Source: Tepidanaerobacteraceae bacterium
GTDB taxonomy: Bacteria > Bacillota > Thermosediminibacteria > Thermosediminibacterales > Thermosediminibacteraceae
Assembly (NCBI GenBank): GCA_030446005.1
Contig: JASUSP010000006.1
Span: 1-45,904 of the forward strand
DNA length: 45,904 nucleotides
Reading direction: 5' to 3'
Positions 9,439 through 18,005 of this stretch are shown piece after piece. Each line of letters begins with the position of its first letter. Position 1 is the first letter of the stretch. Made by a program: the position numbers and the translations under genes. Under the pieces are notes generated by a model. The model worked only from the letters and a program-made list of their open reading frames with translations. It was not told the origin of the DNA and did no database searches.

Positions 9439-10705
9439 GGAACTTGTTATAATCGGTGCAGGGCCTGCGGGGCTGTCGGCTGCTGTAGAAGCCCGCAGGT
9501 TGGGTATAAAGGATGTGCTGGTTATAGATAGAGAGCCAGAACCGGGTGGAATATTGAAGCAGTGCATTCATACCGGTTTTGGGCTGCACGTTTTCAACGA
9601 AGAGCTCACCGGTCCCGAATACGCGGAGCGCTTTATACGGGAAGCGGAAAATCTCGGCGTGGAAATAATGCTGGACACTATGGTGATAGAGCTTTCTGCC
9701 GACAAGCGCATAGTTGCGGTTAATAACCGGGAAGGACTCATGGAAATCCAAGCTAAGGCTATAATCCTCGCGATGGGATGCAGGGAAAGGACAAGAGGTG
9801 CTATAAATATTCCTGGATTTCGTCCGGCGGGCATTTTTACAGCGGGTACCGCCCAGCGGTTTGTAAATATCGAAGGGTATATGCCTGGCAGGGAAATAGT
9901 AATTTTGGGTTCGGGCGACATAGGGCTCATAATGGCAAGGCGTCTGACACTGGAAGGAGCAAAAGTAAAATGCGTCGTAGAGATAATGCCTTACTCCAAC
10001 GGCCTTACGAGAAACATCGTGCAGTGCCTGGAGGATTACGACATTCCTCTGCTATTAAAGCATACGGTTGTTAACATACATGGGAGAAAGAGGGTGGAAG
10101 GAGTTACTATAGCAGAAGTCGATGAAAACATGAAACCAATAATGAGCACGGCAAAGTTTGTGCCCTGCGATACTTTGCTGTTGTCGGTTGGATTGATACC
10201 GGAAAACGAGCTTTCCAGAATGGCGGAGATTACTATCGATGAGGCAACCGGAGGGCCGGTGGTAAATCAAAGGATGGAAACATCCGTGCCGGGCATTTTC
10301 GCTTGCGGCAACGTTCTTCATGTTCATGACCTCGTGGATTACGTAACAAGGGAAGCCGAGCTTGCTGCAAGGGGTGCCGCTTCGTACCTGGCCGATGGAG
10401 GTAAGAAGTACGAGTATGTGCCCGTATCAACAGGGAGTGGACTGAGATACGTATTGCCCCAAAGAATAAATGCGGATGCAATGACGGATAGCAGGCAAAA
10501 CTTCTTCATGCGGAGCGTCCGACCCATGAACAAGGCAAGGCTTATTATTGAGTCAGAGAAGGGTGTAATAAAATCAAAGGCGATGAGACACGTTAAGCCC
10601 AGCGAGATGATAAGTATACAGCTGGGACGGGATGAGGTGATAGGAATTAAAATGTTGAGATTCAGCCTTCAGGAGGAAGGTGACGGCGTTGAGCGCGATG
10701 GTTAA
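9428..10705 (+). CDS. FAD/NAD-dependent oxidoreductase partner of GlpA-like protein
   Basis: A flavoprotein of about 425 residues with two dinucleotide-binding folds: GAGPAGLSAAVEARRLG at the N-terminus (FAD) and GSGDIGLIMARRLTLEGAKV near residue 160 (NAD(P)). It has KQCIHTGFG after the first beta-alpha-beta, a GCRERTRG segment, and FACGNVLHVHDLVD near residue 300, as in the HcnB/OoxA and GlpB-associated oxidoreductases. The start is placed at GTG 9428 because GGTGGTG lies at good spacing and the FAD motif then starts at the usual position; GTG/TTG codons back to 9407 are possible. It overlaps the GlpA-like gene and is followed by a DUF1667 gene, so the three probably form one complex passing electrons from glycerol-3-phosphate to NAD or a carrier. 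Confidence 0.82.
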   Translation: MQSRELVIIGAGPAGLSAAVEARRLGIKDVLVIDREPEPGGILKQCIHTGFGLHVFNEELTGPEYAERFIREAENLGVEIMLDTMVIELSADKRIVAVNNREGLMEIQAKAIILAMGCRERTRGAINIPGFRPAGIFTAGTAQRFVNIEGYMPGREIVILGSGDIGLIMARRLTLEGAKVKCVVEIMPYSNGLTRNIVQCLEDYDIPLLLKHTVVNIHGRKRVEGVTIAEVDENMKPIMSTAKFVPCDTLLLSVGLIPENELSRMAEITIDEATGGPVVNQRMETSVPGIFACGNVLHVHDLVDYVTREAELAARGAASYLADGGKKYEYVPVSTGSGLRYVLPQRINADAMTDSRQNFFMRSVRPMNKARLIIESEKGVIKSKAMRHVKPSEMISIQLGRDEVIGIKMLRFSLQEEGDGVERDG

Positions 10706-11054
10706 TGAAAAAACTGTAACGTGCATAATATGCCCTGCCGGATGCAGGATAAGGGTGAGCATGCAAGGTGGGGAGATAGCGAGTATAAAGGGTAATCTTT
10801 GTAAAAGAGGGGAGAATTATGCCAAAGACGAAGTGACCCATCCCACTAGGGTTTTAACAACTACGGTACGGCTGGAGGACGGAAGGCTACTGCCGGTTAA
10901 AACGGCACGCCCTATACCGAAAGCATTGCTTTTTGATGCCGTAAAGGAGTTGAGTAATGTTGTGGTCAAGGTGCCGGTAAAAATCGGCCAGGTGGTCTAC
11001 TCTAACGTGGCCGGCACCGGCGTTGATGTTGTGGCTACCAGGAGTTGGAAGTAA
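10689..11054 (+). CDS. DUF1667 protein, small iron-sulfur-like subunit
   Basis: About 121 residues. The N-terminus carries four cysteines in a CIICPAGC...LCKRG pattern, resembling the [4Fe-4S] site at the start of molybdopterin oxidoreductases; the rest is the DUF1667 beta-rich region ([30 protein letters not shown]). DUF1667 proteins usually follow the two flavoproteins seen here. TTG 10689 is preferred because AGGAGGAAGG ends 8 bases before it; GTG 10680 and ATG 10698 are alternatives. A GlpC-like electron transfer role is inference; the membrane quinone-linked GlpC itself is absent. Confidence 0.8.
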   Translation: MSAMVNEKTVTCIICPAGCRIRVSMQGGEIASIKGNLCKRGENYAKDEVTHPTRVLTTTVRLEDGRLLPVKTARPIPKALLFDAVKELSNVVVKVPVKIGQVVYSNVAGTGVDVVATRSWK

Positions 11055-11067
11055 AATTACGGCGGTG

Positions 11068-12756
11068 ATGAGAATGCTCAAAAAGGAGGTCTTTTTTAAA
11101 AATAGGAAAGGTCTCCATATAAGAGCGGCTGCCATGCTGGTCCAAAAGGCCCATGAGATGCAAAAAGAAATGGATGTGAATCTCTTTGTGGGAAATCAGA
11201 GGGGCCATGAAGTTCCCGCAACGGCTCTCATGGCCCTTTATTCCCTTCGCATAAGACCTGGAGACAAAATTACTGTGTATGCAACGGGGACAAACGCAAG
11301 CACGGCCTTAGAGAGGTTTTCGAGGCTGTTGGAAAGCGATCTAACTCCTAAGGATCACGATGAAAACGACAAAATAGATTCCATCTTGGAAGAAAATGCG
11401 CTAACATCCGATGTAATATTGGACAGTATAACCGACGGTCTAATTGTAGTAGACTCGGATAGTACCGTTACGGTCATTAACAGAGCCGCGGAAGAAATTA
11501 TCGGAATGTCCAGGATATTAGTCGTTGGGAAGAATCTGGAATTGCTGCTACCAGGTACGGGAATGAAAAAAGTGTTAGCTACCGGAAAAGGCGAGTACGA
11601 AAGAAAGAAGGTTTTCAACGGCAGACCTGTAATAGCGGACATGGTGCCTATTGTTATTAATGACAAGGTAGTGGGAGGAGTAATAATTTTTCAAGATATT
11701 TCTCGCATGGAAAGGCTTTTAAAGGAGATGAGGGATTTCAACGAAGCTCTAGCACGGGCAGAATACCTGGAAGAAGAGCTAATAAGGAGTAGAAAGCTCG
11801 ACAGTGCTTTCGATGGAATCGTCGGCAGGAGCGGAAAGCTATTGGATGCTTTAGCTGTAGCCTCCAAAGCGGCAGCCACTACTTCTACGGTTCTCATAAG
11901 AGGTGAAAGCGGGACCGGTAAGGAGCTGGTGGCTAGAGCTATCCATTATGCAAGCAGAAGGAAAGAAGCTCCGTTCGTTAGAGTGAATTGTCCTGCCATC
12001 CCTCATACTCTTATGGAAAGCGAACTTTTCGGTCACGAGAAAGGTGCTTTTACCGGTGCACTTTATCAGAAGATTGGTAAGTTCGAGCTGGCCGATGGAG
12101 GTACGATTTTTCTCGACGAAATAGGAGAACTAAACGTTGAAATGCAGGCTAAGCTTTTGAGGGTTTTACAGGACAGGGAATTCGAAAGGGTAGGCGGAAA
12201 TCAGACGATAAAGGTGGATGTAAGAGTCATAGCGGCAACAAATAGAAACTTGGAAGAAATGGTTAAAAGGGGAGAGTTTAGGGAAGACCTTTATTATAGG
12301 CTAAACGTTGTCCCCATAGTTCTTCCTCCGCTGAGGGAAAGGAAAGAAGATATCCCGGACCTTGCTGAACATTTTTTAAGCAAATTGAGCCGAGAGCTGG
12401 AAAAGGAAGTTAATGCTATAACGCACCGGGCGATGAAATATCTTTTAAGTTACGATTGGCCGGGAAATGTGAGAGAACTGGAAAACGTGATTGAACGGGC
12501 CATAAATATTACTGACGATAATGTTATAGATGCGGATGACCTTCCCTCGTACATTACGGGCACCAACATAGAAGACAAACATCTTCTAGTGAATCTGAAT
12601 GCTGATGGGGATGTTGCTCCCTTTGAGGAATATGAAAAGGAAATTATTAAGATGGCTCTGAAAAAATATAAAAGTTTTAATGCTGCCGGTAAAGCCTTGG
12701 GACTTACTCACAAAACGGTGGCGTCAAAGGCAAGAAAATATGGACTTTTAATATGA
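11068..12756 (+). CDS. HPr-PAS-AAA+-Fis sigma-54 enhancer-binding regulator
   Basis: A 562-residue activator with an unusual domain order. Residues 5-95 form an HPr-like domain ([15 protein letters not shown]) with the PTS-phosphorylatable His at residue 17; the site equivalent to regulatory Ser46 of HPr is Ala53. A PAS domain follows (about 115-215), then a complete sigma-54 AAA+ module: Walker A GESGTGKE near residue 279, the sigma-54 contact loop GAFTGA, and FLDEIGE. A Fis-type HTH ends the protein ([21 protein letters not shown]). It sits between the glycerol oxidase and dihydroxyacetone kinase genes, and both glpP and dhaK have sigma-54 promoters, so these are its likely targets. ATG 11068 is chosen over upstream starts that would overlap DUF1667. 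Confidence 0.9.
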   Translation: MRMLKKEVFFKNRKGLHIRAAAMLVQKAHEMQKEMDVNLFVGNQRGHEVPATALMALYSLRIRPGDKITVYATGTNASTALERFSRLLESDLTPKDHDENDKIDSILEENALTSDVILDSITDGLIVVDSDSTVTVINRAAEEIIGMSRILVVGKNLELLLPGTGMKKVLATGKGEYERKKVFNGRPVIADMVPIVINDKVVGGVIIFQDISRMERLLKEMRDFNEALARAEYLEEELIRSRKLDSAFDGIVGRSGKLLDALAVASKAAATTSTVLIRGESGTGKELVARAIHYASRRKEAPFVRVNCPAIPHTLMESELFGHEKGAFTGALYQKIGKFELADGGTIFLDEIGELNVEMQAKLLRVLQDREFERVGGNQTIKVDVRVIAATNRNLEEMVKRGEFREDLYYRLNVVPIVLPPLRERKEDIPDLAEHFLSKLSRELEKEVNAITHRAMKYLLSYDWPGNVRELENVIERAINITDDNVIDADDLPSYITGTNIEDKHLLVNLNADGDVAPFEEYEKEIIKMALKKYKSFNAAGKALGLTHKTVASKARKYGLLI

Positions 12757-13062
12757 TTGAAAAAAAGAGGTGTTGTCATGCCGAACGAGAAAAATTAGAA
12801 TATGATGCTCATGAGATAAATTGGGTGGTTGGCAATAGTTCTGAAAAATCAAGAAAATTAGTAGGAATAATGGAAAATATAAATGAAATATCTCAAAAAA
12901 AGCAAAAGTTTAAATGAGGGAGCAAAGGAATATGGAATAACTTGTCGAAATATTCTGCGCAATTAAAAGAAAGTGATTAAATAAGTCGAGGGAAATACCG
13001 CTATTTGTTGAGGCTTATGATGAGAATTATGACATAATCAGAGCTGTAGCAAAGTATGTAGG
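12757..13062 (+). other. Gene-free stretch with traces of decayed coding sequence
   Basis: No intact gene. Short open stretches read like protein (NINEISQK then, after a frame change at a poly-A run, KSKSLNEGAKEYGIT; further on IPLFVEAYDENYDIIRAVAKYVG and a stop), interrupted by frame shifts and stops. I cannot name a parent family. Confidence 0.35.
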
Positions 13063-13079
13063 TTGATAAAAATTACCAA
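13063..13079 (+). promoter_or_regulatory. Candidate activator site before dhaK
   Basis: TTGATAAAAATTACCAA is an inverted repeat of the TTACCAA motif also present upstream of glpP. It lies 42 bases upstream of the -24 element, closer than usual for an enhancer site. Confidence 0.4.
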
Positions 13080-13120
13080 GAAGCAAAATTAAAAGGGGCA
13101 TTATAATGCACTTTTTTTGT

Positions 13121-13136
13121 TGGCATAATTTTTGCA
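13121..13136 (+). promoter_or_regulatory. Sigma-54 promoter upstream of dhaK
   Basis: TGGCATAATTTTTGCA matches the -24/-12 consensus with exact spacing between GG and GC. Transcription would start near 13148, 34 bases before dhaK. Confidence 0.85.
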
Positions 13137-13181
13137 CTATAAAAAATTTCAAAAATCGATATTTGAAGGAGGGCTAGAGTA

Positions 13182-14180
13182 ATGAAAAAGATCATCAACA
13201 ACCCCGAATACGTAGTGGAGGAGATGCTGGAGGGCATGGTCAGAGCATTTCCGCAGTACGTGAGGAAGCTTGAAGGTTATAACGTGATTGTACGGGCCGA
13301 TGCTCCGGTAAAGGGGAAGGTGGCTTTGGTTTCCGGCGGGGGCAGCGGTCACGAACCATCACATGCCGGATACGTGGGAAAGGGAATGCTGGATGCCGGT
13401 GTAGCGGGGGCTGTTTTTACTTCGCCCACTCCGGATCAGATCTTCGAAGCGATAAAAGCTGTTGATGGAGGAGCGGGAGTTCTGCTCGTGATAAAAAATT
13501 ACACCGGTGATGTAATGAATTTTGAGATGGCAGCAGATATGGCTAGAGCTGAAGGAATAGAAGTTGAGAGCGTTATAGTAAATGATGACGTGGCAGTGGA
13601 AAACAGCACTTACACAGTAGGCAGGAGAGGAATTGCTGGAACAGTATTCGTGCACAAAATTGCGGGTGCCAAAGCCCAGGCCGGTGGGACACTGGAAGAA
13701 GTTAAGGCAGTGGCCGAGAAGGTCATCAAAAATGTACGTAGCATGGGAATGGCCCTCACACCATGCATAGTGCCGGCTGCCGGGAAACCCACCTTTACCA
13801 TTGGCGATGATGAAATGGAAATAGGCATGGGCATCCACGGTGAACCCGGAACCATGAGGACGAAACTTATGAAAGCCGATGAGGTCGTAGATCACCTCAT
13901 GTCGAAAATCCTCGCCGATTTACCTTTGGAATCCGGAGACGAGGTGGCCGTTATGATAAATGGCCTCGGCGGCACCCCGCTCATGGAGCTCTTCATTATG
14001 AATAAAAAAGTTGGTCAAATTCTTGACGGAAAAGGAATAAAAGTTTTCCGAACCTATGTTGGAGAATTCATGACTTCGCTGGAAATGGCAGGGGCATCCG
14101 TAACCCTACTTAAATTGGATGACGAGCTTAAATCCCTTTTGAGCGCTCCTGCTGATACTCCCGCTTTCAAGCAACTATAA
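13182..14180 (+). CDS. dhaK: Dihydroxyacetone kinase subunit DhaK
   Basis: DhaK binds dihydroxyacetone covalently through a histidine and presents it to DhaL-ADP for phosphorylation in PTS-dependent dihydroxyacetone kinases. The 332-residue protein is full length: GGGSGHEPSHAGYVG near residue 52, NYTGDVMNFEMA near residue 105, and GIHGEPG with the substrate-binding His219. ATG 13182 follows GAAGGAGGG. It leads dhaK-dhaL-dhaM with gaps of 22 and 12 bases, under a sigma-54 promoter. The product, dihydroxyacetone phosphate, meets the output of the upstream glycerol-3-phosphate oxidase. Confidence 0.96.
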   Translation: MKKIINNPEYVVEEMLEGMVRAFPQYVRKLEGYNVIVRADAPVKGKVALVSGGGSGHEPSHAGYVGKGMLDAGVAGAVFTSPTPDQIFEAIKAVDGGAGVLLVIKNYTGDVMNFEMAADMARAEGIEVESVIVNDDVAVENSTYTVGRRGIAGTVFVHKIAGAKAQAGGTLEEVKAVAEKVIKNVRSMGMALTPCIVPAAGKPTFTIGDDEMEIGMGIHGEPGTMRTKLMKADEVVDHLMSKILADLPLESGDEVAVMINGLGGTPLMELFIMNKKVGQILDGKGIKVFRTYVGEFMTSLEMAGASVTLLKLDDELKSLLSAPADTPAFKQL

Positions 14181-14202
14181 ATGACCGAGAGGAGATATAA
14201 AG

Positions 14203-14838
14203 ATGGCGGTGGACTCGATAAAGCTCATAGATATAATAAAAGCCATTGCGGATAAGATCAACGAAAAGAGGGAATATCTTACCCAATTGGACTCAGCCAT
14301 AGGAGATGCCGATCACGGGATTAATATGAGCAAAGGATTCAAGGCTGTGGTGGAAAAGATAACGAATATGGGTGACAAGGATTGCGGTACCATACTTAAA
14401 ACCGTGGGTATGACGCTGGTCTCAACCGTTGGAGGAGCTTCGGGGCCGCTGTACGGTACTGCTTTCATGAAGGCAGGACAGGCGGTGGCTGGCAAGGTCA
14501 ATTTAGATTTTAACGACCTCATTTCAGTGTGCGAAGCAGCTTTGGAAGGTATAAAATACCGCGGCAAGGCGGAAAAAGGGGAAAAGACCATAGTTGATGC
14601 TTTGGAACCTGCGGTAGAAGCCCTGAGGAAGCACCGAAGCGAAGGGTTAAAGACCGCACTGCAGGAAGCAGTAAAAGCGGCAAAAAAAGGCATGGAATAT
14701 ACTAAGAATATAATTGCCAAGAAAGGAAGGGCTAGTTACCTGGGAGAGAGAAGTCTGGGCCATCAGGATCCAGGAGCCACTTCATGTTATATAATGCTCG
14801 AGACCCTGGCTGATCAGCTGTTGGACAAAAAATCCTAA
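14203..14838 (+). CDS. dhaL: Dihydroxyacetone kinase subunit DhaL
   Basis: DhaL carries the tightly bound ADP that is rephosphorylated by DhaM and donates phosphate to the dihydroxyacetone on DhaK. The 211-residue, all-helical protein shows the magnesium-binding Asp cluster in LDSAIGDADHGINMSKGF near residue 29, the nucleotide loop TVGGASGPLYG near residue 83, and the C-terminal GRASYLGERSLGHQDPGATS. It starts at ATG after GAGAGGAG. Length and motifs are those of the PTS-dependent type rather than ATP-dependent fused kinases, agreeing with the presence of DhaM next door. Confidence 0.96.
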   Translation: MAVDSIKLIDIIKAIADKINEKREYLTQLDSAIGDADHGINMSKGFKAVVEKITNMGDKDCGTILKTVGMTLVSTVGGASGPLYGTAFMKAGQAVAGKVNLDFNDLISVCEAALEGIKYRGKAEKGEKTIVDALEPAVEALRKHRSEGLKTALQEAVKAAKKGMEYTKNIIAKKGRASYLGERSLGHQDPGATSCYIMLETLADQLLDKKS

Positions 14839-14850
14839 GGGGGCGGTTAT

Positions 14851-15246
14851 ATGGTGGGTATAGTACTTGTATCCCACAGCCCCCGCATAGCTGAGGGGAC
14901 ACTGGACCTTGTGAGGCAGATGGTGGGTGACAAAGTACCTATTGAAATTGCAGCAGGAACGGCAGACGGAAGGTTGGGCACAGATGCTACGGAGATCGAA
15001 AAAAAAATCAGGAAAGTCTACGGCGGAGATGGAGTGTTAGTGATGGTAGATCTAGGCAGCGCAGTATTGAGCACAGAAGTTGCTATCGAAAACCTGGGAG
15101 AACCTTTTAGGTCAGCGATAGTTATAGCAGATGCACCTTTTGTAGAAGGGACAGTGGCAGCAGCCATTGAGGCTGGTTTTGGAAAGAGCTTGGCAGAAGT
15201 CAGGGCTGCAGCCGAAGGTGTAAAGGCGTATAGTAAGCTGGGTTGA
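14851..15246 (+). CDS. dhaM: PTS-dependent dihydroxyacetone kinase phosphotransferase subunit DhaM
   Basis: DhaM is the EIIA-mannose-like subunit that takes phosphate from HPr and rephosphorylates the ADP on DhaL. The 131-residue form holds only the EIIA domain: VSHSPRIAEGTLDLV with the active His near residue 9, GTADGRLGTDATEIE, and VDLGSAVLSTEVA. The longer enterobacterial form has extra HPr and EI-like domains, absent here. It ends the operon ahead of a strong terminator. Because the operon's probable activator has its own HPr domain, phosphate exchange between the two is an attractive possibility, not shown by sequence. Confidence 0.95.
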   Translation: MVGIVLVSHSPRIAEGTLDLVRQMVGDKVPIEIAAGTADGRLGTDATEIEKKIRKVYGGDGVLVMVDLGSAVLSTEVAIENLGEPFRSAIVIADAPFVEGTVAAAIEAGFGKSLAEVRAAAEGVKAYSKLG

Positions 15247-15290
15247 GGCTTACATTACGATAAGAACTGCCTTTTGCAGAGCGCAACAAA

Positions 15291-15331
15291 AAAGAGGCGG
15301 ATTGTCAATGTAAAGGTCCGCCTCTTTATAT
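15291..15331. terminator. Bidirectional terminator between dhaM and the thioredoxin-like gene
   Basis: AAAGAGGCGGA (15291-15301) and TCCGCCTCTTT (15317-15327) form an 11-bp stem with T-rich sequence on the plus side and a long A-run (T-run on the minus strand) on the other. It serves both converging operons. Confidence 0.88.
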
Positions 15332-15332
15332 T

Positions 15333-15572
15333 TTAAACATACTCTTGCAGAATTTCTTTTATCTCATCCTTCGATACGACCTTGCCGGCCACCTTTACCT
15401 CGCCGTTGACTACAAGTCCGGGAGTGAACATTATGTCGTACTCCATAATTTTGTTAATGTCCTGCACTTTCTCAATATCTGCAATGATTCCGAGTTCTTG
15501 AAGAGCCTCCCTGGTGTTTTGTTCGAGGGCTTTGCATTTGGGGCAGCCTGTTCCGAGAATTTTAATTTCCAT
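15333..15572 (-). CDS. Small thioredoxin/glutaredoxin-like redox protein
   Basis: The 79-residue protein belongs to the TM0996/MTH895-type 'redox-active disulfide protein 2' group: GTGCPKCKALEQ with Cys10 and Cys13, then the cis-Pro region FTPGLVVNGEVKVAGKV. Such proteins often accompany DUF318/ArsP-type permeases and ArsR regulators, as here, where all three lie on the minus strand. It is the last gene of the unit, about 100 bases after the permease. A thiol-relay role in metalloid handling is inferred from context. Confidence 0.85.
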   Translation of the reverse strand: MEIKILGTGCPKCKALEQNTREALQELGIIADIEKVQDINKIMEYDIMFTPGLVVNGEVKVAGKVVSKDEIKEILQEYV

Positions 15573-15674
15573 AATTTTTAACCTAACCTCCCTGAATTAA
15601 TAATTATTTATTTCAAGCCGGCATCTTTATTCTAACACTGGCCGGCTGGGGCATCAACGATTTGAAAAATTGGT

Positions 15675-16844
15675 TTAAAACAGGGTGCCAAATATATAAC
15701 CAGTTAGGGTAGCCATGATGATTACTAAAAATACGTATGTTATGGTTTTTTTGGGACCTAGTACACTGTTTATAACTAGCATGTTGGGAAAGCTCAGAGC
15801 GGGGCCGGCAAGAAGCAGGGCAAGGGCAGGGCCCTGCCCCATACCTGAACCTAAAAGCCCCTGAAGTATGGGAACTTCGGTAAGGGTTGCGAAATACATG
15901 AAAGCTCCCACAACCGACGCTAGAAAATTGGCGAAAAGGGAATTTCCGCCCACCATCGAGGCAATGTAACGCGCCGGTATGATACCCGCATCAACATCCG
16001 GCCGTCCCATGAGAAAACCAGCCACGAGTACTCCACCAAAGAGCAGGGGCGCGATCTGTTTTGCAAAGCTCCAGGTTGATTCCATCCAGGAGACAAGTTC
16101 TTCCTTTTGAAACCAAGTGGATAGGATAACCCCGAGGGTAGCAAGAAGTGCTGTAGTAATGTACCATTTTACCGCATAAATGGTGCTGAAAAAGCCTACC
16201 GGCTGGGCCGGCTTTCCCCATGCAGCGAAGATTAGGATGAATACTAAATTGAGGAAATAAATAGCTTCCTGGTATAAAATTCTTCCCTTTTCTTGGTCTG
16301 AAGGATTGATACTAAACTTTTTTGTCCTCTCTCTATCTTCTTTACCGAATAAGAGTTCCATTATCAATCCTATAAACACTGCGAATATAACGGCACCTAT
16401 TGCCCGGGCAATTCCCAGCTTCCACCCTAAAATACGGGCGGTCATGATTATTGCTAGCACATTAATGGCTGGCCCAGAGTAAAGGAAGGCCACTGCCGGT
16501 CCTATCCCGGCGCCTCTTTTATAAATCCCGGCAAAAAGCGGTAAAACCGTACAGGAGCATACAGCTAGGATTGTGCCCGATACCGAAGCTACCGCGTAGG
16601 ACAGCCACTTTTTGGCCTCACTGCCGAAATACCTTATGACCCCAGCCTGAGAGACGAAGTTAGCTATGGCACCCGCTATGAAGAATGCCGGGACAAGGCA
16701 TGTCAGGACGTGAAGCCTTGCGTAGTCCTGCAGCATGTAGAGGGATTCGAATACTGCTCCGGTGAACCTGGGATTTGAAAGGGGCATGAAGTAGGCGAAC
16801 AGGAAAACTCCAACTATGAGGAGAAACTTCTGCCATTCCTTCAT
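15675..16844 (-). CDS. DUF318/ArsP-type permease
   Basis: A 389-residue membrane protein with about ten hydrophobic helices in two halves. The hallmark of the family, CSCTVLPLFAGIYKRGAG followed by GPAVAFLYSGPAINVLA, is near residue 95; the second half repeats GPALALLLAGPALSFPN. ArsP, a member, exports trivalent organoarsenicals; other members are uncharacterised. The ATG at 16844 directly follows the arsR stop, so they are cotranscribed. Arsenical export is likely but not proven by the sequence; other metals or thiol-reactive compounds are possible. Confidence 0.85.
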   Translation of the reverse strand: MKEWQKFLLIVGVFLFAYFMPLSNPRFTGAVFESLYMLQDYARLHVLTCLVPAFFIAGAIANFVSQAGVIRYFGSEAKKWLSYAVASVSGTILAVCSCTVLPLFAGIYKRGAGIGPAVAFLYSGPAINVLAIIMTARILGWKLGIARAIGAVIFAVFIGLIMELLFGKEDRERTKKFSINPSDQEKGRILYQEAIYFLNLVFILIFAAWGKPAQPVGFFSTIYAVKWYITTALLATLGVILSTWFQKEELVSWMESTWSFAKQIAPLLFGGVLVAGFLMGRPDVDAGIIPARYIASMVGGNSLFANFLASVVGAFMYFATLTEVPILQGLLGSGMGQGPALALLLAGPALSFPNMLVINSVLGPKKTITYVFLVIIMATLTGYIFGTLF

Positions 16845-16845
16845 T

Positions 16846-17190
16846 TTATTTTTCCTCCCTTATTTCAGCAATCATCTTGCGCGATAAGGCAAATTTAGCA
16901 TTGAGGTCTGCCTTAATGACCTCATTGGCGCATCTTAGGAAATCTACAATACAGGGCATCCTGATTTTATAATTTACCGTGAGCCCTTGCTTTTTGCTTT
17001 CTATAATTCCTACGTTTTTCAGAACGCTAAGGTGTTTGGAAACCGAAGGCTGGTCTATGTTCAGTTTTTCGCCGATATTGCATACGCACATTTCGCCGTG
17101 GGTCGCAAGAAGTTCTATTATCTTTAGCCTTGTCGGATGGGCTAAAGCTTTGAATATTGAAGCGTACATGTCGTATATATCATTGGGCAT
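16846..17190 (-). CDS. arsR: ArsR/SmtB-family repressor
   Basis: A 114-residue winged-helix regulator: FKALAHPTRLKIIELL at the start, the metalloid-binding-like CVC (Cys35, Cys37) at the beginning of the DNA-binding helix region, and recognition helix DQPSVSKHLSVLKNVGII. In the classical ArsR the ELCVCDL motif binds As(III); here it reads EMCVCNI. It is the first gene of the minus-strand unit and lies behind a consensus promoter with an AT-rich inverted repeat between the -35 and -10. An ACR3 remnant beyond supports an arsenic origin. Confidence 0.9.
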   Translation of the reverse strand: MPNDIYDMYASIFKALAHPTRLKIIELLATHGEMCVCNIGEKLNIDQPSVSKHLSVLKNVGIIESKKQGLTVNYKIRMPCIVDFLRCANEVIKADLNAKFALSRKMIAEIREEK

Positions 17191-17236
17191 TATGTTTACC
17201 CCTTTCTCGAGCTTATTCCTGATTAACTACATTCCA

Positions 17237-17265
17237 ATATTAGCATATAGGAAAAGATATGTCAA
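17237..17265 (-). promoter_or_regulatory. Promoter of the arsR unit
   Basis: Read on the minus strand, TTGACA and TAATAT are separated by 17 bases, about 45 bases upstream of arsR. CATAT/ATATG repeats within the spacer could be the ArsR operator. Confidence 0.75.
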
Positions 17266-17343
17266 GTGCATTCAAAAATTTGTAAAAAATATTGACGTAA
17301 GTGAAAAAAGTAATTTAAAAAAGATTTCAACGGGGGTTCTTGA

Positions 17344-17661
17344 CAGCGGCTAGCGGTGTCGCTGACCATCCAGACCTATTTCATTTTTATTCTTGCTTAC
17401 GCTTGGGCAAAATTGTGGAAGGTGGATAGAACCGTTGCGGCTCTCGCAGCGATGATAGGCGCGAGCAACTTTTTCGAACTGGCGGTAGCTGTGGCTGTAT
17501 CCCTTTTCGGATTGGAGTCGGGGGCTGCCGTCGCAACGGTGGTTGGGGTTTTGGAAGAAGTACCGATAATGCTCAGCCTTGTCGCCATCGCCAACAGGAC
17601 GAAACACTGGTTTCCCGAAGGGGAAAAAACTAATAGTGCGATATCAAAGAATAAATTATGA
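17344..17661 (+). pseudogene. C-terminal remnant of an ACR3-type arsenite efflux pump
   Basis: About 100 residues matching the end of ACR3 (bacterial ArsB/Acr3) transporters: [19 protein letters not shown], then [22 protein letters not shown] and [19 protein letters not shown], close to the highly conserved ACR3 C-terminus. Full-length ACR3 is about 350 residues, so roughly 250 N-terminal residues are missing; upstream is non-coding with a TGA at 17341 and no proper start. It faces away from arsR, so a deletion probably removed the front of a former divergent ars locus. Not expected to be functional. Confidence 0.8.
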
Positions 17662-18005
17662 ATGCTATATGGTTCATCCTTTTGCATAAATTTGTAAAGT
17701 TTCGTGCGTGGTTTTATTTATTCTGAAGCCCTACTAACAGGGCTATTATTTTTTATCAAAGTACTTGACGCGAACCATATTGCCCATCTAAGTTGACAAG
17801 AGTTCTTTTGAAAGATATCATAAGAATGAGTAATTGTTTTTTTATTATATGATTATTCCTTCTCTTAAACGAGAAAACAACATGTTAGTGAAAAGTGGTT
17901 TCCATATCATTTAATAATTTCTTTTTATGGGTTTTGAAATGGTGTGTCGTTGGGGATATAACGAGTTCTAAAAATTTCTAAAATATTTGTTCAAGCGAGG
18001 TATTA
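17662..18005 (+). other. Gene-free stretch before the TetR gene
   Basis: AT-rich sequence of about 340 bases with no coding frame I can support and no clear hairpin terminator. AAGCGAGG just before 18006 serves as the ribosome binding site of the regulator. Confidence 0.5.

Noticed and set aside
15614-15645. AGCCGGC/GCCGGCT inverted repeat between permease and thioredoxin-like gene as a terminator
   Set aside because: No T-run follows on either strand and the loop is long; the genes are probably cotranscribed.
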